DNA of 64,000 bases from Liolophura sinensis (taxonomy: Eukaryota > Mollusca > Polyplacophora > Chitonida > Chitonidae): contig NC_088300.1 of NCBI RefSeq assembly GCF_032854445.1, forward strand, positions 64,268,984 through 64,332,983. Reading direction: 5' to 3'. The notes under the pieces were generated by a model. That model did not search any database. It saw nothing but the letters and a program-made list of their open reading frames with translations, and was not told the origin of the DNA. Shown one piece after another: positions 1 to 10,920 of the stretch; positions within the stretch are counted from its first letter, which is position 1; every line of letters starts with the position of its first letter. The position numbers were made by a program, and so were the translations under genes.

Positions 1-119
1 TGGCTTTCACCCTGTGGACCCTGTAGTTTGTTACTTAGCATGGAAACTATTTTATGTACACATTTTATGTAACATTCTGTTTATTAGTTTTAACTACAGA
101 ACGCTTACATCATTCAAAT

Positions 120-385
120 ACAAAGTCCCAGGATCAATCCTGGGTCGGGTTATACCAAAGACTTTAAAAATGCTAATTGTTGATGCCTCCCCTGGCGCTC
201 AGCACAGAGGCTATAGCAAGGAAACAGGACTGGTTGACCGGTGTCAGTATATGTGACTGGATGGGGTGTCATGTATGATGTCTTCCGCAGCGGCAGCAGC
301 TTGGCGGAATTGTGTAGCCCTGGCACAAGAAGACACTGTATATACACACGCTTAATGACTTCTCGTCGTCATTGCGCTGGTCATG
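120..385 (+). repeat. SINE family B, copy 1
   Basis: tRNA-headed SINE, starting inside the B-box-like part of the head (ggatcaatcctgggtcg) and running through the family body. It shares the order of blocks with the fuller copy at 7668-8010: 'ataccaaagacttta', 'caaggaaacaggactggttg', and the end block 'taatgacttctcgtcgtca'. Confidence 0.7.
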
Positions 386-479
386 GAATACGCACGAACT
401 TAAGCGAAAGAGTGAAGTTGTGTTAATTGAAATTTATTAGACGCTACTGGTCTAGATTTATACATTTATACAAAATACT

Positions 480-600
480 TTGGTGGAAAGGAACAGCCTT
501 GCCACAAAAAGATACAATATATTTACAAACCTAATGACTTCTCGTCGTCATATGACTGAAAAATTGCTAAGTACGACGTTAACCCCAATCACACACACAT
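480..600 (+). repeat. SINE family B, 3' fragment
   Basis: Only the 3' part of the family is present: 'taatgacttctcgtcgtcat', 'ctgaaaaattgctaagtacg', then a CA/CATA-rich tail. It lies about 100 bases after the copy at 120-385, so it may be a second partial insertion or a duplicated end. Confidence 0.65.
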
Positions 601-764
601 ACATTCACGCACACATGCTCACATACATATATATACATACATATATTCTTACAGGTAATATTTTTTTTTATTATTCTCTAGATCACAAACATTTCAGGGA
701 CTAATTCACATTGAAAAAGTGTACTGTTGTTTAAACACTAACCAGCAAGAACACTACTGATTAA

Positions 765-1060
765 TCGAGTGAGTGAGTGTTTAAGGTTTAACGTCGTTCT
801 AGCAATTTTTCAGTCATATAATGACGAAGGAGTCCTATAGTGAATTAATGTGTCTCCTTGTTGCAGTACGGATTTCCACCACTCTTTTTTCTTGTGCTGC
901 TTTACTGAGACGACATACCGATGCCAAGTAAGCGGCCCCACCTGAGCCATTATACTGATATGGGTCAACCAGTTATTGCACTATCCCCTTAATGCTGAAC
1001 GTCAAGCGAGGAAGCTACGACTTGGTGCTGTGAAGCTGACTAATGGTCAGTAGATAGCCC
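765..1060 (-). repeat. SINE family B, minus-strand copy
   Basis: Reverse-oriented member beginning with the family 3' end (gtttaacgtcgttctagcaa on the plus strand) and continuing through 'gggtcaaccagttattgcac'. The latter block is shared with the copy in the SLC46 intron at 57430-57680. Confidence 0.65.
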
Positions 1061-1629
1061 CTTAACTGTCAATCATTTGTACCATATCGCTACGAGTGGT
1101 AGTTTTGTGATAAAATGAGCCTAAAACGTGTTGAATTCAGTGCTTTTGACTATTAAAATTGTGCATATCTCATCCCAGTAACCTAAACGCGCAAATGCCA
1201 CAGATCTCAAGCCGTCTTTGTTTTATATCTTAATAGTAATACTTGGTTTAACTATATTCTCAACCCCAAAACCACCTGTTTAAATCCCAACCAAACAAAC
1301 ACATACACCCTGTGCATCAAGAAGAGTAGCATATCTGTACGTTTTTTCTATGCAATGAAATAAACATTCAGGGCGTGTAGTACACAAGATTACAACGAAG
1401 ATAGTAAAACCAGAGCAGGGTAGGACAGTGTGAAGTGTGATAGTTGAGAATTGGTCACACGAAACAGGTAAAATACGGCTTTTGTCAAGTTATCTTTAAG
1501 TAGAGTTTTATTCTGACATGTGACATGTAACACGCCCCCTAGCACTATGGCTTACGCTGACCTACGTTGCAGGTGAGATATTTGCAACTGGCAATTGTTC
1601 ACAGCTACATGTATGTTTCATAAGATGAC

Positions 1630-1812
1630 TTAAGATCCAGCTCATGCTGGCTTCCTCTCCGGCCGTACGTGTTAACGTCTGTCAGAAACCTGCGGATGGT
1701 CGAGAGTTCCCCTCAGGCTCCGCCCAGTTTCCTTGCACCATAATGTTGGCCGCCGTCGTATAGAAATATTATTGAGTACGGGGTAAAACACCAATGAAAT
1801 AAATAAATAAAT
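1630..1812 (+). repeat. SINE family A, plus copy
   Basis: Starts with a decayed tRNA B-box remnant, then 'ctcatgctggcttcctctcc', 'ctgcggatggtcg', 'ataatgttggccgccgtcgt' and 'ggggtaaaacaccaatg', and ends in an (AAAT)n tail. The same block order is seen in about ten further copies in this window. The 3' tail and tRNA-type head identify it as a SINE. Confidence 0.75.
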
Positions 1813-2910
1813 TAAAAAGAAGATGGAGTTTAAACCTTTATGTTTGTTTTGTGGCTTTTTTATGAAAAAATTCTTCTTAGTTCAGGACTGCACATAATAA
1901 ATCCAGCCTAGACACAGAAATGTCCAAACACTGGAGAAGCAGGGGTAGTTCCGGATCTAGTTTTGCTTTTCAGCCCTCATGTTTTGTCACGTCGATGGGC
2001 CCCGTGAAATATATCCATCTTAAGATACTTCTCCTCCTCATCAAACTTGAAAAACCTGGCCAATGTGAATAAAAAGAAATCAAAGACAGTACATACTGAA
2101 GCTCTAATTTATAATAATTTCCACTGTTGGTTTAATCGATTACAAGTAGTGACTTCCAACAAGTTTCCAAATAAATTTTGTAACATTTTTAGCTATGTGC
2201 TATAAATCGTGGAGAGAAGGCAACAACTAGACCAGGTGTACATATGTAACGATAAGGTGCCCCAAATAAAAAAAACAAATAAAAAAAAATTTCTTTATAT
2301 CTTTGCGATCATGTATATCCCACATATCGCACCACAAAGTAAGCTAAAATGCGCACTATAGGGAAAAGGGAAAGCGCCTTCATGTTATGCATTTTTACCA
2401 ACCTGGCGCAAATTATTTCTATAACCCGAAAAAATTGTTGTTTCTGCTGACGTCACAAAACCCCTATTTTCCACTTTAGGGTAGGCTACGATGAGCGCGA
2501 CGTTTTGTTTCCAATTCCACCGTATCCAATGGCCTTATAAGAATTCCAGAATAACAATTGTTTTATACAGTTACCAACTCTATATGCGAAGCACATTTTA
2601 TACAATTGTGAAATACTCTTGATTAAAGTGAAAGACACCCCCTGACTAAAGTCCACTGATTGACGACCATTCAAATTAGCTTAAACCGCTATTAAATACT
2701 TTTTATATGTTTTTCAACCCAATAAAAGTTTAGTGAAACTTCGCTTTGGTACAACTTTAGCACGTCTCCATCATCCAGAGCAAGGTGACGTCGTGTTTAC
2801 TCTAGCTCTCTAACGTTGAAGGTATTTTTCGTATAATAATCTAAGCAGAAGCGTATCGCAGATAAAAGTTGTGGACTTCGGCAATGAAGACCCAAATGAT
2901 AAATGTTCTG

Positions 2911-3221
2911 TAAGACGGATCGGACGGTAGGGACCACGTGATCTCCTTAGTAACAAACGACGTGGGAAAACGGTCCTCCCAATGTCATTGCATTGGAAAA
3001 TGCCTATTTTTGAATCGCTGTCAGTGACCTTGTATCCGTTGGATTTGTATTATTTTCAGCTTTCCAGATATTCTGAGTATTTATTTTGTACAACTAGGCC
3101 TTACTGATCGCTGACAAAGTGGCAAAAAGTGACCTTTTCCCCAATGCTTTAACACTCGGTGGACATTTTGTTTTATACACGAAAGGGTGATCACGTGGCC
3201 TCCAACTTCCGACCCGTCTTA
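2911..3221. mobile_element. MITE-like element nested in element T
   Basis: About 310 bases bounded by imperfect inverted repeats of about 35 bases: 'taagacggatcggacgg' with 'ccacgtgatctcc' on the left, and on the right the reverse complement of a 'taagacgggtcggaagttgg' plus 'ccacgtgatcacc' arm. Termini begin TAAGAC and end GTCTTA, which would fit a TA target duplication of the Tc1/mariner type. It is absent from the other two copies of the host element. It has no coding capacity. Confidence 0.6.
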
Positions 3222-4036
3222 GAGAATTGATTTCTCGGAAATTGGGCATACTGGAACTGTTGATACAACATTTACAAGGAACTCCAGCAACCCTGTTTAA
3301 ATAGCCTGCACATGCACGGCCGGGGTATTCTAGGTTCAGGTCGTCGCTCCGGAGGGGCTTGCTTGTAATTTAGAGCCCTACTAAATGTTTACAAAATTAC
3401 AAAAGGATTGTTGTACACCGAAAAACATACTTAATTCTGAAACAAATGGAAATAAGTCGAAGCACCACTGAGGCTGATCTTGGCATTCGACTGTCGCTGG
3501 ATTTTATGCTTCAATTTTGTAGCGGTGGCTTCTAAGATAAAAGCAGTGCTCACCAAGTCATCGCGGACGTCGGAGAAAGCACATCGGTCAACAATTTTAT
3601 TTTTTTTTGTAAAGGAAAACAGGAAAAAAACATCCCTTGTACACGCGAGTAAGACGAAGGAGCAAAATTTAAATTCTTCAGTTGTAATGAATTCAGAGAA
3701 AAATTATATCATAAGGTTTAATTACCTTAAATAATGTAAATCAACTAACTTTACGTCTGTGGTAGTCAATAAATGATACCGATATGCCCACAAGACTTTG
3801 TGAAATGGCCCTTCGGCTACACGTTACTAAATCGGTGTAAACGATGTCATAATGATGTCTTATGCAGTAGTTCTGTGTTATCATGTCATTTCAAGGAGTA
3901 AATGGGAACAGGCTACGTCACAGCTTAGGCCGCGCAATCTGATAGCAACGTGTTTGATTGGATAAAATTCTTAACATGGTTGCCTCGACTCAGAGCAGTT
4001 TTATCACCTTGTTCCACATGTTATTCGGTGAAATCT

Positions 4037-5057
4037 CTGTTTGAGTTATTTCCCTTCGCGTCACCGCGAACCCCCACCCCCACCCCCCTACCATCCTTGC
4101 TTCTGTGGACTGATCAATATTGCAGACTGCACGCACTGTTGCACTGTAAAAAAAACTTGTAAATTTTGTACAGTAAATGCCAAGTGATTTACTCTGAAGG
4201 GAATTTAGATTTTTATTTTATTTTATTTTGTGTAAAGTCAAGGCATTATACGCATATTTTTCATTCAGTTAATCTGCTGGTTTATTATATTTCCACAGCA
4301 GCGTTCTCTCTTATTTTAGATAGGGTAATGAGTACAATGTGTTTTCTCGAGTTAAAGGGTTTTCCAGACATGTTTTGAATCATAAACTGGAGATATTTTT
4401 CTTTGAGTTTTTGACCGAGAAGTTCACAAAATGTGGTAATGCATTTATTTTTATATAATTCTTTGACTTGGCTAAGAACATTCCTTAAATGATATATAGA
4501 GCTGTTGTATATTCCTTAAATGGCTGGGGTAGAGTAGTGATTTGAATGATATAATAGTGCTGTTGTAGCATGATGTTAAGTAACGTGCTTTGATTATATC
4601 ATGTAAGAGTTGTTCCCCCTGAATTGATACTTTATTGGATTAATCGTATTTTGTTACTTTCATTTGCATACCAGAAAATTTGAATATTTGTTTTAGTGAG
4701 CGATCTTAATGTTACATACCTTCACAAGATTTGCGAGATAATAACAGTATTTCTTTGTGTGTCTGTTATTTAATGTAATATGATGGAGAAAAATTTCGTT
4801 GTTTATTTACGTGCATTTGTCTTGGTTTAGTTGACTGTTATTTAACTACTTATTATATAGTACAGGTACGTGCGATGTGCATTTGACTTAATTCCGTATC
4901 ACTGTTTTGATATACTGTGTTTCTGCATTTTACAGAACTGTTAACCAGCTGCCGAACGAACTCTCTATCACGTCACGCACGCTGAATAAACTGTTCCTGA
5001 AATTTTCCCTGCCTATTGGGCATTTTATATCAGTCAGGATTACCCGTTTCAAGCAGT
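4037..5057. mobile_element. Unidentified insertion inside element T copy 1
   Basis: The block that reads continuously as '...gagatttcacc...' next to 'attattttaat' in the copies at 21 kb and 58 kb is split here by about 1 kb. The inserted DNA is AT-rich, contains a C-rich patch near 4070-4090, and shows no recognisable coding sequence, terminal repeats or clear target duplication by eye. Confidence 0.45.
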
Positions 5058-5800
5058 CTAATTAAAATAATGAAGTATGATACTTTTTAGAAACCTTGAG
5101 TACGCTGCTCTCGATTGAAATATGTTTTAGCCAGGTGCCTGTTGTCTGTTAGGTTCATTACATACGTCCGTTTATTCCAAACAACCACAGTTCCTCAAAA
5201 TCAACAGCAATAGATAGCCTGACACATATGCTTTCATTATATAAACAAAGTATTATTCATAAAATGCAAGATCTGTCAAATGTCACACCTTCACATCTAA
5301 GTCATTTAACCACATTGATCACTTTAGCACAGTACAACTCTACATGGAACATAACTTGGACTATTGACACCATATATAGCGCATATGTATACAATCAACT
5401 GCTCCAGACAGATACTTCATCGCCACATATTCTATCAACTAGAAATTTTCGAACTCTGCCATTTATGCCTTCTCATTCAACATCCACTTGTTAGGTGACA
5501 TCCTTATATCCAAGAGTACATGCAAAACTTTCGTGTGCTTCAAATTGCGTTTTGAACATCGTAGTTTTGACTGTAACAGCTTTCTTATGAATACTGAAAA
5601 AGTTTATTATTGTAAGAGTATTTACAAATCCTGTCTTAATGCAACATTACAAAAAGAGTTGCGCGCCCATAGAAAGTACAAATCTTTCTAAATACGCATT
5701 TATTTCAAAACAGATCGCTGCAGTTGTTCATTGCTACGGTACATTCCACTGTATTGGGAAAGACTCCCATATACTCCAACTGTAGATTACTTTGACTTCC

Positions 5801-5803
<3 letters not shown>

Positions 5804-5867
<64 letters not shown>
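5804..5867. repeat. (AT)n microsatellite
   Basis: An uninterrupted alternating TA tract of about 64 bases. A second such tract lies at about 60205-60256. Confidence 0.95.
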
Positions 5868-5870
<3 letters not shown>

Positions 5871-7667
5871 TACGGTATATAGTTATTATTTTATCATTGG
5901 GAAACCGGTATAGTGGTACGTCAAGTGTTAGTTACGGCAGCTTGTGAATAGCTTTCATACAGTGATGCCAGAATAAACACCAGCAAATTGCTACTGCACC
6001 TGTGCCGATGTAGTAATTTTAGTGATTTTGGCTCAGGCGATATACTTTGAATTCCTAGAGCATGGGTATAAATCGCTGTATTAGACGGTTATCTTATTTT
6101 TACTTCAAGCAGTTGGGTATAGAGAACCAACAAGTAAACAAGTTAGCCATCTCGACAGTATCTGTGCCATGTTTGCAGAAGACTAGCTGTTTGAATTGTC
6201 TCTCTTTGTTGAATGTAATGGTGTGGCATAGAAAACGAGGCAAGCGGAATTCGGTCTGTATCTTTGAACCTAGCATGTGATAAATATGGGCTGTTAGATT
6301 CCACGAACATTGTGACCTGCAGATATTTGGCGTATATCCGGTCCGTTTGCAAAGTCCACACTTTCTTCCAAATATATTTTGTCCGCCAACTGCTGCACAC
6401 GTAATGTTTAGTACTTCCCTTGGGGAAACAAAACGAACTCTTGCACAAGCGCGGTGACAAACCAGCTCCAAGGAGCTTTTGGTCCGCCGGTAACTGAATT
6501 AATTAAACCACATAGCAAATTATTAAAGTCTGATCCACTCTCTACTTGAGTACTTCGCGCTACATTGGCTCTTTCACTACACTGCAGGTTATTCTTGACA
6601 ATTATAACATCACGGAAACAGCCAGACTGTTTTCAGGCAAGATTATTACAAGCCTGTTTATTCCGACTTCGTATTGAAAATTTCTGATTAAACCTCCAGT
6701 CTGTTCCACATTTGCTGGGTTAGAGTTTCAGTACCGTACTCTAGAATTTTCGACGATCAAGGTGAGTGTCACTTTTGTGTTAAGCAAACCTTCAGACTAT
6801 CAAACACCGCCGAACCATCGGGAGGCTTTCTCACTATACTAATACCAGAGGTCTTAAGACGTATCTGTTTATTTCTTTGGAGAAGCGAAGGTACATACCG
6901 CCGGCTCGTTTGTCATATACGGATCGGCTGCGGCATTACCAACTATTCACCGGGTTGAACCTGCGAGGCGCCCAGACAAAGACGTAATATTGCTTTAAAC
7001 ATTATACTGTCGCCATATCATGCACGACGTTGTCTTCTAACAGCAGGATTTGATTGCTAGGATACACACTTGCAGCATAAGCTTAGGTTACTGCATAGCA
7101 TGCCAGCATGTGGTACGAGGTTGGCACTGGATGCTCACCGGATGGAGCGACACTGTACTTGCATGCTGAGCACCATGCAAGTGCTAAAGAAAGCTAAATT
7201 TAATTGCCGTACTCGGGACTGAACGAATGTATCCTGCTTAATGGACAAACGCTATAATTGCATGGAAATAGAAAGAATAATGAGTAATTGTCAACAACAT
7301 ACTTACAAAACGAAGCCAATACAACAACTGGTTCTTTGGTTTCACACGACAAAATTCACAAGGATTCCACAATACACCCTTAAGTACAGTGGAATTCCGT
7401 TACAAAAAAACCCCAGAGATATCCTTGCATGATTCCGCCCTAATTTCGTTCTTCCAGTTCTTTGGTGGTTTGTGTTAAACGTCGATTTGGGAATTGGCAA
7501 AGCAATTACTAACCTGAAACATCTACATTGCTTAAAGGCTTGTATAGGGCCAGCCTACGAATGTCTGTTTCGACACATAGATCTCTAATATAGGTTCACG
7601 CCAAGTACGTGTCGACACACTGCAGACAGCAGACTAAGTGACCAACACATTCAGAAAAGGAAAAAGG

Positions 7668-8010
7668 CCACCTCGGTGATCCAATTGTTTAAGCGTCCGC
7701 CTCGAAGTCGGGAGACCGTGGAATCAAGCGACCCGGATAGGGTCATACCGAAGACTTTAAACATGGTAGGGTACTCGCTTGGCACTGAGCACTGAGAGAT
7801 TTAAGCAAGGAAACATGACTGGTTGGCATAATGTAAATGGGTTGGGTTTCCCATTTGGTGTCTTTAGCAGGCTTCAGTGGCGGAAGCACATTGGCGGCAT
7901 GGACTCTGCCGCACGCAAACACAACATATGTACACAAATCTAATGACACCTTGTCGTCACATGACTGAAAAATTGCTAAGTACGACATTAAACCCCAAGC
8001 ATACATACAT
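7668..8010 (+). repeat. SINE family B, near full-length copy
   Basis: The fullest family B copy. The head resembles a tRNA: an A-box-like 'tgatccaattgtttaagcgt' and a degenerate B-box near 7729-7740. The body follows ('ataccgaagacttta', 'caaggaaacatgactggttg', 'ttggcggcatggactctgcc') and the 3' block 'ctgaaaaattgctaagtacg', ending in a CATA-rich tail. This copy fixes the orientation used for the other members. Confidence 0.75.
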
Positions 8011-10367
8011 ATGCACATACTTTAAGAAAGACGAAATCAGTCAGGATTACTGGACAACATTTATTGATATTATACAATCAATCTCATCATTGGTAAATGA
8101 TTAGGGATTTAGATTACTGCCCATGTTTTACCTAGAGTTACAACACCAAATCACACGATACTTACGTTTTCACGCATACACTGACTAGATTCATTTGAAG
8201 ATAAAATCTTCTGGCCATCAGGGCTTAATAATAAATAGACAAAGCAGATAACATCTAGATGTTGAGTAACTCACAATGTTTGCGTACTATAGAGCTGTCA
8301 TGGTGAAAGCTATCATATGTACCTCTTTATTACCGTGACGACTATTCCAACCACTTACAACAACAACAACAACTGTTATAGATTGATTTAGGACCCTGCT
8401 GTGCAAATTCTTAAGTCCAAACAACGATGTCTGTACACAAATGCGGCATCCCACCAGTAGTTGGACAATTAATTGTTCATAGCCCTAAAAGATATCAAAG
8501 AAATGGAGAGAAAAACGTACAGCAAGTCCAATACCGGTAGAACAATATGATCAAGACCAGCAAATGGAGTCTTGGAAACTTGACAATGATGGCGATTCTT
8601 TGGATTCGTCAAGAATTTCGTTAAAAATTCATCGTAACAATGCCTGATGCAGAATGACATAGCATCTTGGCACACAAAGAGCATCAGCGTCATAATACAT
8701 ATGGCGCATGGAGCATACGAAGACAGGCAATGAACAGAACATTCGTCTTTGAATTAGAAATGCTCTGGCCTTGAATGTATTTAAAACATGCAGTTTCATA
8801 CTGACCATAAAATATGACGGAAATTGCATGCAACAACTGCACTGCTGAATTGTCACCAGTATCAATAATAATACAAAAAGGGCCTACAAAAATGTGATTT
8901 TAAAACAATGGTCATAATTCTGCAGACCTGAAGGTAGATGTTTACCAGAAACACATGATACAAGTACGAGTCATCAGACTGAAGAAAAAAACGTCAGGCC
9001 GACAAATGAGGTTGTTATAATGAACCACGGTTAAAATGGGAATCTCACGATAGTATGCCTTCTCACACAGAGTTATGCCGTATGTACTAGTCTAACCGAC
9101 ACACAGATGGTTAAGTGTTTCGGATACCCGTCAAGTTTGATGAAGCTAAAATCACTACAGAATCGGAAAGATTATGCTGAATGTCAACAAACAAATGCCC
9201 AAATCTCATCCTAATATAAAACCATGTATGCATCACTGGAATTCACATGTGTCAGATTCTGTCACACAAGTTTTATAGAAGACAAAAAAATCCACATTAT
9301 CCAAAAAGAAAATGATTGTGATACACTTGCTACATAATATATACATAGTACAAATGCAAAAATCCCAAAAGAGTTGAATGGCCAATAAGGTACATTTACT
9401 GTAATCCATGAACACACCACCGTCTCATGTTTTCATGGGGACAGTGCGACTGTGTAACACTATGGTTTCGACACACATTTCGTCTCCTGCATCATTTCCT
9501 TATTATTTTTTTATGTTTCCTTCGAAATTACAGTGAAGGATGGGGAATAAAAAGAGAAGAAACATTAAATAACCTCTGGTATATATTTCTCCTAATCCAG
9601 TTCAAACTTCACATTTAGGGTGTACACTGTAACGCAGTTCAGTGATCCAGAGACTCTTAGAAATACTGCATGACTGTAACAGAAGCATGAAAATGACGAT
9701 CATGCTTAAACTGATCACGGGTCCTGTGTTATAGCTGTAATCATGAACATCTATATATCTGAGATTGCCTTCCTGGTTACTCAGTTCGTAAGTATACCTC
9801 AAACCTCTCTACGTTACATCAAGAGAGCCAGCCTTACAGACGTTCTCCCTCATTAACCATTTCACCAATTTCTTTCCTTGAGTTTGTACTTTTTCTGAGA
9901 TATTCTGTCTCTTTTTCTTTTTTTTTTTCTTTTTCATTTTTTGTTTTATGCATTAAATGTGATATTTTCCATTCTAAGGACAAGATGACATTTGTAAATT
10001 AATGGCAGTGCTCTGAAAAGAGACAAGCTATGGCTTGGATGGGTCAAGTCAGACACACTTGTCTCACAAATAGACGCTGACAATTTGAAATGGAAGCTTG
10101 AAAAACAGCTCTTCTGAAACTGGGTATAAAAAAACTCTGAAATTCATACACTAAAATCCTTATTTTCATCAACAAACTTAAAATTTGGTGAACATGATCA
10201 AACTATCAACCTTCCCAACTAAACTGAAGATATCTACAACATAATTCTGTTGATATTTTACCATCATCCCTTGCCACAAAGCACAAAGGATAGACACACA
10301 TTCTTTAACTCCAGTTATCTACTGGTCAGTCTTTATATCTACACTTCAGATTTTTCCTCCCTACTTT

Positions 10368-10373
10368 TTTATT
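10368..10373 (-). promoter_or_regulatory. Possible FEZ polyadenylation signal
   Basis: AATAAA on the minus strand, about 530 bases after the FEZ stop codon. It is one of several possible signals in AT-rich DNA, and no cDNA evidence is available. Confidence 0.3.
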
Positions 10374-10903
10374 ACCCCTTTCTTACAAGTTCACCAATTA
10401 GCACATCATACTGCCCACCATAAAAAGACAGGCTTAATAGTAAACCAGCAGCATACTCAGCATTATTTACTAACGTTTAAGAATAGCAATAGAAGTATTT
10501 ACATGGTAAAACGATTTGATTATACATCTTTTAAAAATGAGAGGCAAAGTCAAGCGGAATGGTGAGAGAATCATAAAACTTTCTGTTTTGTTTTTGACGC
10601 CGCCAAAAGTTTGTACATACGTGAGCATAAGGCCTATGGAATCAGAGCAACCTGTACCTAAGCAAGCATCTGTCAGAACTATAACCAAGCCAAGATACCA
10701 CAAGAAATTCTTTGCCTAAAGACAGAAGAATACAGCTACTGTAGCCAGGTGAGCGAGAACTAGTTAAAATGTGTGTGTCGTAAGACACCGAAGGCAGCGT
10801 AGTAAAGCTGTAAACATTTCTGGTCATGCTGGACAGTCGGTGGCCGGGCTGGTCAGTCAGACTGGTGGTCACTTATTCGCCCACCATTACAATGACCGCC
10901 TCT

Positions 10904-10920
10904 TTATGTTGGACACAGAA
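10904..10920 (-). CDS. FEZ: FEZ coding exon 8 (last 17 bases)
   Basis: The acceptor TTTTCAG is followed by TT CTG TGT CCA ACA TAA. With the G left over from exon 7 this encodes VLCPT and the stop, exactly the invariant FEZ C-terminus. It is far too short to be found as an open frame and was located by the expected ending. Confidence 0.93.

Larger units (their letters stand above)
2631..5145 (-). mobile_element. Inverted-repeat DNA element family T, copy 1 (with nested insertions)
   Basis: Reverse-oriented copy of a low-copy element also present at 21002-21794 and 58114-59440. Shared landmarks are the ends (about 'gacagcacctggcta', inverted at the two termini), a 'attattttaatgagatttca'-type block, and a block reading 'gattgcgcggcctaag'. 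It matches the 58-kb copy through about 3240-4035, and is interrupted by an inverted-repeat element at 2911-3221 and about 1 kb of unrelated DNA at about 4037-5057. No transposase frame is visible, so it looks non-autonomous. Confidence 0.6.
1..10903. other. Intergenic region, no supported gene
   Basis: No exon with recognisable protein similarity was found on either strand. The open frames here are short, lack domain signatures and often lie in repeats. What can be supported is repeat content: SINE copies near 120-600, 765-1060, 1630-1812 and 7668-8010, a nested inverted-repeat transposon complex at about 2631-5145, and an AT microsatellite at about 5804. The right end (about 10.3-10.9 kb) should include the 3' untranslated region of the FEZ gene read on the minus strand. 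Confidence 0.6.

Noticed and set aside
6100-6471. Minus-strand open frame of 123 codons, Cys-rich
   Set aside because: No recognisable domain, no splice or promoter context, and an overlapping frame of similar length in another phase; best seen as chance.
10261-10290. Candidate last FEZ exon reading VLCGKG then stop
   Set aside because: No acceptor precedes it, and the exact VLCPT ending was found at 10904-10920 with a good acceptor.
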